Part shown: positions 24,446 to 32,372 of the stretch, piece after piece
Layout of the letters: each line of letters opens with the position of its first letter
Position numbering within the stretch: the first letter of the stretch is position 1
NCBI RefSeq assembly: GCF_011326735.1
Contig: NZ_JAANCN010000007.1
Location: 124,001 to 188,000, forward strand
Origin: Phycicoccus endophyticus
GTDB taxonomy: Bacteria > Actinomycetota > Actinomycetes > Actinomycetales > Dermatophilaceae
DNA: 64,000 bases
Reading direction: 5' to 3'
The notes under the pieces: generated by a model
What the model was told of the DNA's origin: nothing
Database searches by the model: none
What the model saw: only the letters and a program-made list of their open reading frames with translations
Translations under genes and position numbers: made by a program

Positions 24446-24700
24446 TCAAGCAGGCGCGCGTCGGGGGCGTCCTCGCGTCGTGGTTCTGGTGGCGTACTCG
24501 ATGTCGAGGAGGTCGGTCTCGGCGATGAGGGTGCGTCCGCGAGCGTCGCGGGTGGTGCGGAGGGTGAGGGGGTTGCCGTCGGCGTCGCGGAGGGTGCCGC
24601 GCTTCGCGCGGTGGATCCAGGCGCGGACGGTGGAGGGGGAGACGCCCGCGGTGTGGGCCGCCTCGTTGACGGTGAGGAGGGCACTGACACTAAGGTTCAC
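24446..24700 (-). CDS. small HTH protein (MerR/excisionase-like)
   Basis: The 84-residue protein has LTVNEAAHTAGVSPSTVRAWIHRAKRGTLR, a helix-turn-helix of the MerR/excisionase class, then GRTLIAETDLLDIEYA. It ends the early transcript just ahead of the late genes and could regulate late transcription. GTG 24700 overlaps the preceding TGA. Confidence 0.75.
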   Translation of the reverse strand: MNLSVSALLTVNEAAHTAGVSPSTVRAWIHRAKRGTLRDADGNPLTLRTTRDARGRTLIAETDLLDIEYATRTTTRGRPRRAPA

Positions 24701-24921
24701 ACCTCGATGCCGTCCCAGGTGACCAGGACGTCGTACCAGGTGCCGGAGTCGACTGGGTCCGGGGTCGGGGTGATCGTGATCTCGGGTTCTGAGTTGAACG
24801 ACTCAGCATCGCCTACATCCGAGGAAAGCGCTTTGGATCGCGCCTGGGAGACGAGCTGATCGCGTAAATCTGCGTTCCTGACCTGCTCGCGCGTGGTCGT
24901 CATTTTCACCTGAAACTTCAC
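24697..24921 (-). CDS. small hypothetical phage protein
   Basis: The 74-residue protein starts MKFQVKMTTTREQVRNADLRDQL and ends in a short beta region (GTWYDVLVTWDGIEV). Both ends overlap neighbouring genes by four bases, which supports it being translated. No family recognised. Confidence 0.65.
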   Translation of the reverse strand: MKFQVKMTTTREQVRNADLRDQLVSQARSKALSSDVGDAESFNSEPEITITPTPDPVDSGTWYDVLVTWDGIEV

Positions 24922-25811
24922 GACGCGTCGCCTCCTCGCGGACGGATCGAATCAGCGTACACGCGGGCGAGGTGGGGCAGGTGCTCCCAGTCCCACACGG
25001 CAGGGCAGTAGATGCAGCGGACGAGCTCGGAGCCGTCGCGGCGGCGCAGGCCCTTGCGCTTGCAGCGGGGGCAGGGCTCGGGGATGCGGTGGGTGAGGCG
25101 GTCCTGGCCGACGAGCCGTTCGAGCCGGCGGTGGGTGTCGAGGATGTCGCGGCCGATGCGGGCCGCGTCCGGGGTGGCGAGCAGTGCCGTGCCGTGCCGG
25201 TGGAGGTATGCGACGGCCTCGGCGAGGGTGCGGTACGGGTGCGGTGGGGCAGGGTCCTCGAGGCGGTGGCGCAGGTAGTCCTCGAGGTGCAGCGCCCACC
25301 GGATGATTTCGTCGGCGGTGTCCCACCCGGGTGACGGCGATGGGGCGTGGGCGAGGGAGCGTGCGCCGCCGTGGCTGGTGGAGCCGTGGTCGATGTCCGC
25401 GTCGCGGGGTGTGTTGAGCGCGCCGGGGGTGAGCGCGCTGGCGAGGTCGGGCAGGTCGCGCAGCTTCGTGAGGATGCTGCTGGTGCAGCCGCGGTGGGCT
25501 AGCCGGTCGAGGAGTTCGCCGCGGTCGTTGAATGCGGGGACGTCGACGCACCACACGGGCCGTCCGGGGTGGAAAGGCGTGTCGTGCTCGGTGAGGGCCC
25601 GGTCCGGTACGCAGTCCGGGGTGCAGGGTCCGTCGCCGTGAGCGGCGTGGGCGGAGTGAGCGCGGGCCGTCTCCTCGAGTGCGGCGTTCTCAGCGCGCCG
25701 GAAGGTGTGGTTGCACGGGCCCGGGCACGGCTCGTCACCGGCGGTCGCCGGAGCGACCTGGGAGACGTCGATCGGGGCGGTGGTGGCGCGTGCGGGGCGA
25801 CGGCGGCTCAT
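24918..25811 (-). CDS. Zn-knuckle-rich phage protein
   Basis: From ATG 25811 the 297-residue product carries several cysteine pairs: CPGPCNH near 29, CTPDC near 63, and a C-terminal zinc ribbon CPRCKRKG...CIYC near 250-275. The middle is helical with His-rich stretches. The C-terminal ribbon is typical of phage proteins that bind nucleic acid, but no function is known. It is coupled by overlap to both neighbours. Confidence 0.7.
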   Translation of the reverse strand: MSRRRPARATTAPIDVSQVAPATAGDEPCPGPCNHTFRRAENAALEETARAHSAHAAHGDGPCTPDCVPDRALTEHDTPFHPGRPVWCVDVPAFNDRGELLDRLAHRGCTSSILTKLRDLPDLASALTPGALNTPRDADIDHGSTSHGGARSLAHAPSPSPGWDTADEIIRWALHLEDYLRHRLEDPAPPHPYRTLAEAVAYLHRHGTALLATPDAARIGRDILDTHRRLERLVGQDRLTHRIPEPCPRCKRKGLRRRDGSELVRCIYCPAVWDWEHLPHLARVYADSIRPRGGDAS

Positions 25812-26107
25812 CGGTGCAGCTCCTGGCGGGGTCGGGGGTCGGTGAGGGCCTGCTCGAGGACCCACCGGTGGTAGGCGGCCATCGGGTCTAGGGGGACGGT
25901 GTGCGCGGCGGAGGCGGTCGCGGCCTGCGTGAGCGTGCGCTCCTTCTCCCGGGCTGCGGCTCGTGCCTCCCTGCGGCGGGCGAGGCGGGTGGCGCGCTCG
26001 GCCTCGACGCGGGCGAGCACGGCCTGTGCGGTGGCGGCCTCGACGCGGGCCTGGCGCAGCGCGGCGACCAGGTCGTCGCGGTTCATGGACCACACGGTGC
26101 GGCTCAC
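25808..26107 (-). CDS. small coiled-coil phage protein
   Basis: The 99-residue product from GTG 26107 is almost wholly helical and Ala/Arg/Glu-rich (ALRQARVEAATAQAVLARVEAE). GGAGGT lies 6 bp before the GTG, favouring it over ATG 26086. Function unknown. Confidence 0.65.
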   Translation of the reverse strand: MSRTVWSMNRDDLVAALRQARVEAATAQAVLARVEAERATRLARRREARAAAREKERTLTQAATASAAHTVPLDPMAAYHRWVLEQALTDPRPRQELHR

Positions 26108-26802
26108 GCGACACCTCCTGGGATGAGGCGCAGGGCCGGCCGTTCCGGCTCTGCGTGAGCGATCACGCGCTCCATGCCTGGCCAGTCGTCGGCGTTGATC
26201 CCGACGGCGGGGGGTGCCCACCCCGGGCTGTGCGCGGCGTAGAGGTCGGGCCAGTTGTTCGCCCGGATGTAGACCGGGAGCAGGCCCCCGCGGTTCGGCG
26301 TTGGCTGCGGTAGGTCGAGCGCGGCGAGGCGGCGGGACTCAGCCCATGCCGAGGCGTGTTCGCCGCGGTGGGTGCTGCACCATTGGCCGATTCGCCACGT
26401 CCCGTCGGGGTGGTTGATGCGGCCGCTGATGCTGGCGTGCCTTCCGCACCGATCGCCCTTGCGTGGGCCGGCGGCGAGGGTGTGCTCACACCCGCCGGCC
26501 CAGGAGTCCAGCGTCTCCGGCTCCCACCGTGGTGCGTCGTCGCTGTAGACGCGGCTGATCGCGATCTGGACACTGACCTTGTCCCTGGTCTGCCCGCGGC
26601 CGTACGCCCTCGCCAGGACACCGGGGGTGCACAGCCGCTCCCAGGCCTCGTCGTGGCTGTCCGAGTGCCAGCGGCACCACCAGTAGGTCTCGATGAAGTT
26701 GCGGACGGCGAGGGTGCTGTGCCCGTTGGTGAAGCGCTCGTCACTGCGGAGCGCGTCGAGGCGGTCGAAGAAGTCGAGACGACTCTTGACGGTGCGGCTC
26801 AC
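26104..26802 (-). CDS. hypothetical phage early protein
   Basis: From GTG 26802 the 232-residue protein has TYWWCRWHSDSHDEAWERL, a cysteine/histidine group (CEHTLAAGPRKGDRCGRH ... WCSTHRG) that could bind zinc, and a C-terminal YIRANNWPDLYAAHSP. No family is recognised. It opens with the same MSRTV residues as the next gene's product, at an equivalent coupled GTG start. Confidence 0.65.
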   Translation of the reverse strand: MSRTVKSRLDFFDRLDALRSDERFTNGHSTLAVRNFIETYWWCRWHSDSHDEAWERLCTPGVLARAYGRGQTRDKVSVQIAISRVYSDDAPRWEPETLDSWAGGCEHTLAAGPRKGDRCGRHASISGRINHPDGTWRIGQWCSTHRGEHASAWAESRRLAALDLPQPTPNRGGLLPVYIRANNWPDLYAAHSPGWAPPAVGINADDWPGMERVIAHAEPERPALRLIPGGVA

Positions 26803-27242
26803 GATGCCTCCTGGGCTTGGGCCCGGCGCTGGGCCGGGGTCGGTTCGGCAGCGGCTTCGGCGAGGGCCTGACGCACGAGCTCGGCGCCCGCGAGGTGCAC
26901 CTGGTCGGCAACGGCCTGCTGGCGGGCGGCCCGGCATGCGGGGCACCCGGCGAGGTCGTGCTCGGGGTGGTCCGGGCAGGGTGTGGCGGCCGTGTAGCGC
27001 GCCTCGCTGGCGGCGTTCTTGGGCCAGTGGCGCAGCAGCGCCTTCTCGGTGGGGGTTCGCAGGGACGGGTCCTCCGCGGCCAGGGCGGCGGCCGCCAGGA
27101 CCGACCCGGGGGAGCCCTGGGTGGCGCGCAGCGCCGCGGCCACGCCGGGGGCGTCCCACTCGTGGCAGCCGGTGTGGCGTGCGGTCTCGGTGCGGATACC
27201 GGCGATGAGACGGGCGGCGAGCCCGAGGTCGAGGGTGCTCAT
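26799..27242 (-). CDS. hypothetical phage protein with Cys/His cluster
   Basis: The 147-residue product from ATG 27242 has a helical N-terminal half (LAARLIAGIRTETARHTGCHEWDA) and CPDHPEHDLAGCPACRAAR near 100-118, a likely zinc knuckle. GGGAGG precedes the start. Proteins of this build occur in Streptomyces-type prophages; role unknown. Confidence 0.65.
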   Translation of the reverse strand: MSTLDLGLAARLIAGIRTETARHTGCHEWDAPGVAAALRATQGSPGSVLAAAALAAEDPSLRTPTEKALLRHWPKNAASEARYTAATPCPDHPEHDLAGCPACRAARQQAVADQVHLAGAELVRQALAEAAAEPTPAQRRAQAQEAS

Positions 27243-27550
27243 CGGTGGCCTCCCGTCAGGGTGCACACGGCGGCCGACCGCTCGGCTGGGTGGGGCCGGC
27301 CGCCGCGGCGTCCTGGGGTGTGTGGGGGGAGGTCAGTCACCATCCATCCGTCGCGCGAGCTGCGCTCGGCGGTAGCCGCCGCTGCGCGCGCACGCGCGTC
27401 ACCTAGGTGAGGATGGATGGGAGGTGACCACAGCGTGACCCTCCCTTCCCTTTCCCTTCCTCTTCCCTTCCCTTCCTGTCGGGAGTTACCGCCCGGTAAC
27501 TCACTGAGGAATGCGTGAGCATGACGTGCCTGGCGCGTGAGTGTGGTCAT
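27239..27550 (-). CDS. low-complexity protein overlapping a candidate origin
   Basis: The 103-residue frame starts at ATG 27550 with GGAG 8 bp upstream and overlaps both neighbouring genes through ATGA junctions, so it is probably translated. Its sequence is Arg/Gly/Ala-rich and includes a charged run, EGKGRGREREGR, encoded by a 39-base purine tract. The product may be less important than the DNA, which looks like a replication origin. Confidence 0.5.
   Translation of the reverse strand: MTTLTRQARHAHAFLSELPGGNSRQEGKGRGREREGRVTLWSPPIHPHLGDARARAAAATAERSSRDGWMVTDLPPHTPGRRGGRPHPAERSAAVCTLTGGHR
27339..27502. other. candidate phage replication origin
   Basis: Within 160 bp are: inverted CCATCCATCC (27340-27349) and GGATGGATGG (27411-27420); the 12-bp palindrome TCACCTAGGTGA (27399-27410); an uninterrupted 39-base pyrimidine tract (27439-27477); and GAGTTACCG-CC-CGGTAACTC (27483-27502). 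The block lies next to a replication-initiator-like gene, as phage origins often do. It is inference only. Confidence 0.45.
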
Positions 27551-27894
27551 AGCAGTGTCTCCGGGGGAGGCTCTGGCAGAACAGATTTCGTCTTTCGGTT
27601 GATGACCTGGTGGGTCGTGAACTTCGGCAGCACCCCGTAACGGACTGAGCCCACGTCGTAGACGCGAATCAGCCCGACCGCGTCTAGGTGCTTCATCCAT
27701 CGCCCGATTCGGGCAGGAGACAGCTCGTCGTTGGGGAAAACGAAGCCCGCAACGGCCGCGTTCGATGCGAGAAACCGGCCCTCGTCGTCGGCCATCGAGA
27801 CCAGTCCAAGGAACAGCAGACGCTCGTCGCGAGTCAGCTTCGCCACCTTGTCGTCACCCCAAAAGGTCGGCTTGATCGTGCGGATACGGGCCAT
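27547..27894 (-). CDS. replication initiator-like winged-helix protein
   Basis: The 115-residue protein begins MARIRTIKPTFWGDDKVAKL and continues RLLFLGLVSMADDEGRFL, the signature start of phage replisome-organiser proteins with a DnaD/DnaT-like winged helix. Those proteins are usually 200-300 residues; here the frame stops after PPETLL, so the helicase-loading C-terminal part is missing or replaced by the next coupled frame. It would bind the phage origin, whose candidate lies directly downstream. Confidence 0.75.
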   Translation of the reverse strand: MARIRTIKPTFWGDDKVAKLTRDERLLFLGLVSMADDEGRFLASNAAVAGFVFPNDELSPARIGRWMKHLDAVGLIRVYDVGSVRYGVLPKFTTHQVINRKTKSVLPEPPPETLL

Positions 27895-27963
27895 CAGCGG
27901 CACCCCCTCGTGGCCGGTCGAGGTGCGCCCGGGGTGGGCTGGCGGTACGGCATGGTGCGGTCC

Positions 27964-28221
27964 TCAGAGGTTGTCGATCCAGGTGGGCTCGTCGCGCTGG
28001 TCCCATGCGGACGGGGGGTGCTTGTCTCGGTAGGACGTCAGGTGGATCACGTTGTCGGGCAGGGGCTCCGGTGGGCGTCGCGGGATGTACGACTCGAAGG
28101 CTGGGCAGGACTGGTGCCCACACAGACACGCGAACCGCGGGCAGTAGCGGCCGCGTGCGGCCTTCGGGTCGGTGGCGCACTCGGGGCATAGCTGCTTCCG
28201 CTGGGCTGGGGTGAGGGTCAC
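27964..28221 (-). CDS. small Cys-rich phage protein
   Basis: From GTG 28221 the 85-residue product has CPEC at about 12-15, YCPRFACLCGHQSC at 26-39 and ends WDQRDEPTWIDNL. Two cysteine pairs suggest a zinc-binding fold. It overlaps the methylase stop by four bases. Function unknown. Confidence 0.65.
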   Translation of the reverse strand: MTLTPAQRKQLCPECATDPKAARGRYCPRFACLCGHQSCPAFESYIPRRPPEPLPDNVIHLTSYRDKHPPSAWDQRDEPTWIDNL

Positions 28222-28814
28222 AGCAGCACCCCCTGGGCCGCCGCGAGGGCGACCGCACCGGATCCCGGGAACAGGTCGTCGAGGGTGTCGGCCTCCGGGT
28301 CGTAGCCCAGGGCGTCGAGGACCCAGCGGGTCCAGGCGACCGGCTTGGCCCCGGCAAAGCGCGCGTTCGGGGGTGCGGCGACGAGGAGGTCGGGCATCTG
28401 ATGACCGGCGGATCGGACGCGGCGGCCGTGGGGGATGTAGACGAGGACGAGCTCGCAGGAGGAGGCGAGACGGGAGCCATTGGGCATGCTGTTCGGCTTG
28501 TGCCAGATCATGTGGCGGGTGCCGGCCGGGAGCGGGTGGTACCACTCGGCGCCGTCCAGGGATGTGGCGAGGGCCCACCCATCGAAGTCGGCGTGCAGGC
28601 GCTCGATGAGCGCACGGTGCGCCTCGGGGGTGTCCCACGCGGCGGCGTCCGGGTGGAAGTCGGCGACGTTGCCGCTCGAGCGGTCTGTGGGGCCCTGGTC
28701 TCCGTACCAGCGCCGTGCCCGGGAGCGGATGACGCGCCGGCGCGCTCCGCCGGCGAGGTCGGGTCTGTCATAGACACGGGGTGGGTAGGGCGGGTCTGCG
28801 ATGGCGAGCCTCAC
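28218..28814 (-). CDS. DNA methyltransferase-like protein (DPPY class)
   Basis: The 198-residue protein from GTG 28814 has the catalytic motif IADPPY at residues 5-10 and the SAM-binding motif DLFPGSGAV near the C-terminus. Catalytic motif before SAM motif is the beta-type order of N6-adenine or N4-cytosine methylases. It lacks an obvious target-recognition domain and is short. Phages use such enzymes to evade restriction. The target site cannot be told from sequence. Confidence 0.78.
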   Translation of the reverse strand: MRLAIADPPYPPRVYDRPDLAGGARRRVIRSRARRWYGDQGPTDRSSGNVADFHPDAAAWDTPEAHRALIERLHADFDGWALATSLDGAEWYHPLPAGTRHMIWHKPNSMPNGSRLASSCELVLVYIPHGRRVRSAGHQMPDLLVAAPPNARFAGAKPVAWTRWVLDALGYDPEADTLDDLFPGSGAVALAAAQGVLL

Positions 28815-29167
28815 GTCCCGATCACCTCGAGGAGGTCGCCCTGCCCCGCGCACTCGGTGCGCTCGCGGGCCGGCAGGTGCATCTTCTGCTCGGGCAGGGG
28901 ATGGCCGGTGCGGGCGTAGATGATGACGCGGCGGCCCTTCCCGGCGGGGTGCGTGGTCGGAATCGTCAGCGTGTGGAACCGGCCGTCGAGCCTGGTGCCG
29001 AGGGGCACGAGGTAGCCGTCGCAGACCGCGTGCTCATGCGCCGCGCCTCGCTCGGCCGACGTCAGCTGTGCCGCGTCGGCCTCGGTCCGCCAGGAGTCGA
29101 CGGTCCAGGTCTCGCCGGCGTCGGCCTTGCGGAGGGCGTCGATCAGGACGCGGTACTCGCGGGTCAT
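28811..29167 (-). CDS. hypothetical phage early protein
   Basis: The 118-residue product (MTREYRVLIDALRKADAGETWTV) is alpha/beta, with a C-terminal GKGRRVIIYARTGHPLPEQ. Coupled by ATGA/GTGA overlaps to its neighbours. No family is recognised. Confidence 0.65.
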   Translation of the reverse strand: MTREYRVLIDALRKADAGETWTVDSWRTEADAAQLTSAERGAAHEHAVCDGYLVPLGTRLDGRFHTLTIPTTHPAGKGRRVIIYARTGHPLPEQKMHLPARERTECAGQGDLLEVIGT

Positions 29168-29547
29168 CGCAGGGCCTCTCTCGCGGCTTCGGTCGTCCAG
29201 GCGGCGAGCACCTCGGAGCGGCCCCCGTCGTCGGTCAGGTAGATGGCGTGCCCGTCGAGGGTGATGAGGGGCTTGTCGAGCTGGTCGTAGGAGCGCAGGA
29301 GCCACCCGGTGGCGTACGCGGCGGCACGGTGGGACTCGATCCAGCCGTGACAGCCGGTCGTGCCGGTGCCGCACACGAGGACCCCATTGCGAGGGTCGAT
29401 CGAGCGGTGGTCCCGGGTGCCGCCGGCGCCGCGGGGCTTGCGGTGGTGGATGCTGTGGGGCGCGGACAGCAGCAGGGCCGAGCAGCGCGCGCAGCGGTGC
29501 GCATCCCGCTGGATGATGAGCTCCCGGACTGAGGCGGGGAACTTCAC
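29164..29547 (-). CDS. HNH endonuclease-family protein
   Basis: The 127-residue product from GTG 29547 has DAHRCARCSALL, IHHRKPRGAGGT and NGVLVCGTGTTGCHGWIES, with spacing of the HNH beta-beta-alpha-metal site (His-His pair, Asn, zinc cysteines). A second HNH gene of this prophage lies beside terminase. This early-operon copy may act in replication or host DNA cutting. Confidence 0.85.
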   Translation of the reverse strand: MKFPASVRELIIQRDAHRCARCSALLLSAPHSIHHRKPRGAGGTRDHRSIDPRNGVLVCGTGTTGCHGWIESHRAAAYATGWLLRSYDQLDKPLITLDGHAIYLTDDGGRSEVLAAWTTEAAREALR

Positions 29548-30014
29548 TGCTCGATCTCCGGTACGGCGAGGGCGTCGAGCACGCCGACGAAGTCCAGACC
29601 GGTCGAGGAGAGCTCCTGGCGGATCGCGGCCTCGGCGTCTGGCGTGGGCTTCACCTGCAGCACGGGGGCGGCCTTCACGAGCGCGGTGCCAGGGATAGCC
29701 TCCCCGCTGTCGTCGCATCCCCGCTCGAGCATCGCCTTCTCGAACGAGGCACGCACCGACGGCTGGTAGACGATCTCGTCGGGGTGGTTCTCGGCGACCC
29801 ACGCCTGGAATGCCTCGCGGTCGGCCACGCGCACGGCATCGGCCGGGTCGGTCATGGTGACGTAGCCGATGCGGCGCCCGGCAGCCTGGGCGGCCTTCCG
29901 GTCGCCGCGGTCCATCGCCACCGAGGCGCGCACCTCGGAGTCGAGCCGGGTGACGATCTTCTTGAGGACCGCGAGGGTGACGAGCTTGTTCGCGGTGGTC
30001 TGGTCCATGGTCAT
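29544..30014 (-). CDS. hypothetical phage protein downstream of the ATPase
   Basis: The 156-residue product starts MTMDQTTANKLVTLAVLKKIV and is helical in its first 75 residues, with PGTALVKAAPVLQVKPTPDAE later. It overlaps the ATPase stop (ATGA), and genes of this sort regularly accompany RecA-like ATPases in actinophages. No function is assigned. Confidence 0.65.
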   Translation of the reverse strand: MTMDQTTANKLVTLAVLKKIVTRLDSEVRASVAMDRGDRKAAQAAGRRIGYVTMTDPADAVRVADREAFQAWVAENHPDEIVYQPSVRASFEKAMLERGCDDSGEAIPGTALVKAAPVLQVKPTPDAEAAIRQELSSTGLDFVGVLDALAVPEIEQ

Positions 30015-31015
30015 GCTGGGGTCTCCTTCGCGGCGAGGTCGTCCCGGAGCAGCTCGAGCGCTCCGACGTCGGTGGCGTCCTTGATGTGCTGTCCGTTGTG
30101 GCTGTCCATCCAGTCGCGGACGATCACGTTGGGGTCGATGCCCTTGGCCTGCGTGAGGTCGGCGATCTGCGCGATCAGGGTCTGCGCGGTGTGGGCTGCC
30201 CGGTCGTCCGCCGTGACCGAGGCGGCAGCGTCGGATGTGGTGTGTCGGCGTGGGCCGCTGGTCTCGGCCAGCCCCATCTCGGTCCACAGCTTCTCGACGG
30301 TGAACTGGGGGAAGGGGCGTCGAGCGACCTGTGCGTTCTTCACGCGCAGCGAGCGGACGCCGGTGAGTACCGCCTCGCCGGGCGCTGGGAGCTCGACGAT
30401 CGCGCCGACGTCGTAGGGGAGGGACTTGTGCGCCTGGACCTTCCACACGCGATCGGGCGTCGGGTCGCCGCGGTCGTTGACCACGGACGTCAGGTCGAGC
30501 CGGGCGGTGACGATCGAGGGTCCCTGGTGCTCGCGCAGGCAGTCCATGACGTGGTCCCACCGCTGCTTCGCGAGGTTCCACAGGTCCATCGAGATCGTCG
30601 CGTCACCCTCCGGCTCGGGCTTCCGGTTCTGCTGGGCCTTCTTGCGCGCCCGACGGTTGGCCGCCTCCTGTGCTTCGTCGGACAGCAGGTTCCACAGGCG
30701 GGTGGCGGAGTCCAGGACGATGAGGCCGGGACGGTCGCCCTTCGTGGTCTTGGCCAGCTCTGTGACGCACTCGTCGAGGACGCCGAGGATGCCGCGGTAG
30801 GTGCCGTCGTGCTCGACGATCTCGAAGCGCGCGCCCGGGATGGCGCCGTACTCGTCGGGGTCGTCCTCACCTACGCCGACCCACAGGGTGCGGCCGACGA
30901 GCGCAGAGGCCGAGGCGGCGGCCGCGGCGTAGGTCTTGCCGGACTTCTCGACTCCGGCGATGAGCAGGATGGGCCAGGCGGGGAGGCCAGTCGGGCGGCG
31001 GGTGGTGAGGGTCAA
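30011..31015 (-). CDS. RecA-fold ATPase (Sak4-like)
   Basis: The 334-residue protein has a Walker A motif GVEKSGKT at 21-28 and a Walker B strand GLIVLDSA near 95-102. This is the plan of phage Sak4-like annealing ATPases, which act in homologous recombination with SSB. The first codon is TTG 31015, overlapping the preceding TGA. The C-terminal 80 residues are helical. The gene neighbours a VRR-NUC nuclease, making a small recombination module. Confidence 0.8.
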   Translation of the reverse strand: MTLTTRRPTGLPAWPILLIAGVEKSGKTYAAAAASASALVGRTLWVGVGEDDPDEYGAIPGARFEIVEHDGTYRGILGVLDECVTELAKTTKGDRPGLIVLDSATRLWNLLSDEAQEAANRRARKKAQQNRKPEPEGDATISMDLWNLAKQRWDHVMDCLREHQGPSIVTARLDLTSVVNDRGDPTPDRVWKVQAHKSLPYDVGAIVELPAPGEAVLTGVRSLRVKNAQVARRPFPQFTVEKLWTEMGLAETSGPRRHTTSDAAASVTADDRAAHTAQTLIAQIADLTQAKGIDPNVIVRDWMDSHNGQHIKDATDVGALELLRDDLAAKETPA

Positions 31016-32055
31016 CGCTTGGCCTCCGTGGGGGTCTCGACTCCGGCCGCGGCGAGGTAGGAGCGGACGAGCCTGGCGGGTGGGATACCGACGAGTGGGC
31101 AGTCGAGGCCGGCGCCAAGGGCGTAGGCGCGGACCTCGGCGGCGGTGACGTGGTGCTCGGCCATCAGGTCCTTGAGGCCGCGGGCACCGTCCCGGCCGGG
31201 ACGGCCGGAAGGGATGTGCGCGCCCGGGCGTGGCTGGATGTGGGCGAGCCTGATGCCCTTGTCGACGGCCTTGACGCCGATCCCGAGCCGAGCGGCGACC
31301 TCGGAGCGGGTCAGCCCGGTGGCGTAGAGCCGGCCGGCCTCACGCAGGAGCTCCTCGGGGTGGCCGTTGCGGCCGCCGGAGTGGGTGGCGCGGGCGTCGG
31401 TGCGCTGGACGCCGGCGCGGTCGAGGTTCTCGCGGACGGCCTTGGGGCTGGCGCCGACGCGGCGGGCGATCTCGGGTGGCGAGAGGTGCTCGACGGTGTA
31501 GAGCCGCACGATCTCGTCGACGGGGGTGGTGGCGCGGGGCCCCCGCGGCTTGTAGGGGCGGGGCCCGGGTGGGCGTGTCTGGTGTCCGGCGGCGTGCAGA
31601 GCGTTGAGGACGGATCGGACGGTGACGCCGTGGCGCTGCCCGACCTGGCTGGCGGTCTCGCCCGCCAGGTACTCCCGGACGGCAGCCTGGTGGTCGAAGC
31701 GCCGAGGCCTGGGCTTCGGGGTCCGCGCCGGCCTCGGCGCGGACTTGGGGGTGGGCTTCGGCGCGGGCTTCGGTGTCGCCGTCCGTGGCCTGCTCGCCGT
31801 GCGCCGCGGGGTGGCCTTCTTGTGCCGCTCCACCGTGCGCGTCTTTCGAGCCGGTGTTGCGCGGCCTGTCGAGTAGCCGGCCTTGGCGAGCTGCGCGGGC
31901 GTGAATTCCGGGCGCTGCTGGCCGGCGAAGGGGGACGTGGCGAGCGGGTCCCGGCGGCCGCGCTCGAGCATGTGCGTGCCACCGCGAGGCTCGCGAGGCA
32001 GCGGGACACCCCGCGTCTCGGGTACGGCGTTGCCGCTGATGCCTTCGGCGCGCAT
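31012..32055 (-). CDS. multi-HTH protein with basic linker and Lsr2-like C-terminus
   Basis: The 347-residue protein has a basic Pro/Lys/Arg/Thr-rich segment (about 75-125), then three Hin-type helix-turn-helix units: AVREYLAGETASQVGQRHGV, IVRLYTVEHLSPPEIARRVG and AGRLYATGLTRSEVAARLGI. The last 60 residues include a helix-loop region (VTAAEVRAYALGAGLDCPL) resembling the DNA-binding end of Lsr2. ATG 32055 shares one base with the preceding TGA. It probably coats or bridges DNA or regulates early genes; I know of no named homologue. Confidence 0.72.
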   Translation of the reverse strand: MRAEGISGNAVPETRGVPLPREPRGGTHMLERGRRDPLATSPFAGQQRPEFTPAQLAKAGYSTGRATPARKTRTVERHKKATPRRTASRPRTATPKPAPKPTPKSAPRPARTPKPRPRRFDHQAAVREYLAGETASQVGQRHGVTVRSVLNALHAAGHQTRPPGPRPYKPRGPRATTPVDEIVRLYTVEHLSPPEIARRVGASPKAVRENLDRAGVQRTDARATHSGGRNGHPEELLREAGRLYATGLTRSEVAARLGIGVKAVDKGIRLAHIQPRPGAHIPSGRPGRDGARGLKDLMAEHHVTAAEVRAYALGAGLDCPLVGIPPARLVRSYLAAAGVETPTEAKR

Positions 32056-32372
32056 CAGGACACCGCCCGGATCTCTCGGTGGATCCGCACGGGCCAGTCC
32101 TCCGGCCGCCACACGGCCGCGTTCGCGCCGGCAAGGACGAGGGTGGAAAGCCACTCGTCCTGCGCCCGACTGAGGCGGCCCGTGGCGGTCTTGAGCTCCC
32201 GGTAGAGGACTCCCCGGCGGCCCGCGATGACGAGGTCCGGGGACCCCGGGTTCGACCGGCGGCTGTCGTGGGTGTGGTACGTGAGGCAGCGCAAGGTCTG
32301 GGCCATGGCGGTGACCGCGTCCTGGAACTCTGCTTCGTCTGCGAACGGATCGGGGCGGGTGGTGTGGGTCAC
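32055..32372 (-). CDS. VRR-NUC domain nuclease
   Basis: The 105-residue protein has NPGSPDLVIAGRRGVLYRELKTATGRLSRAQDEWL, in which Asp, Glu and Lys form the PD-(D/E)XK site and the Gln helps; this is the stand-alone VRR-NUC fold used by phages as a structure-specific or resolvase-like nuclease. GTG 32372 overlaps the previous TGA. Length is normal. Confidence 0.9.
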   Translation of the reverse strand: MTHTTRPDPFADEAEFQDAVTAMAQTLRCLTYHTHDSRRSNPGSPDLVIAGRRGVLYRELKTATGRLSRAQDEWLSTLVLAGANAAVWRPEDWPVRIHREIRAVS

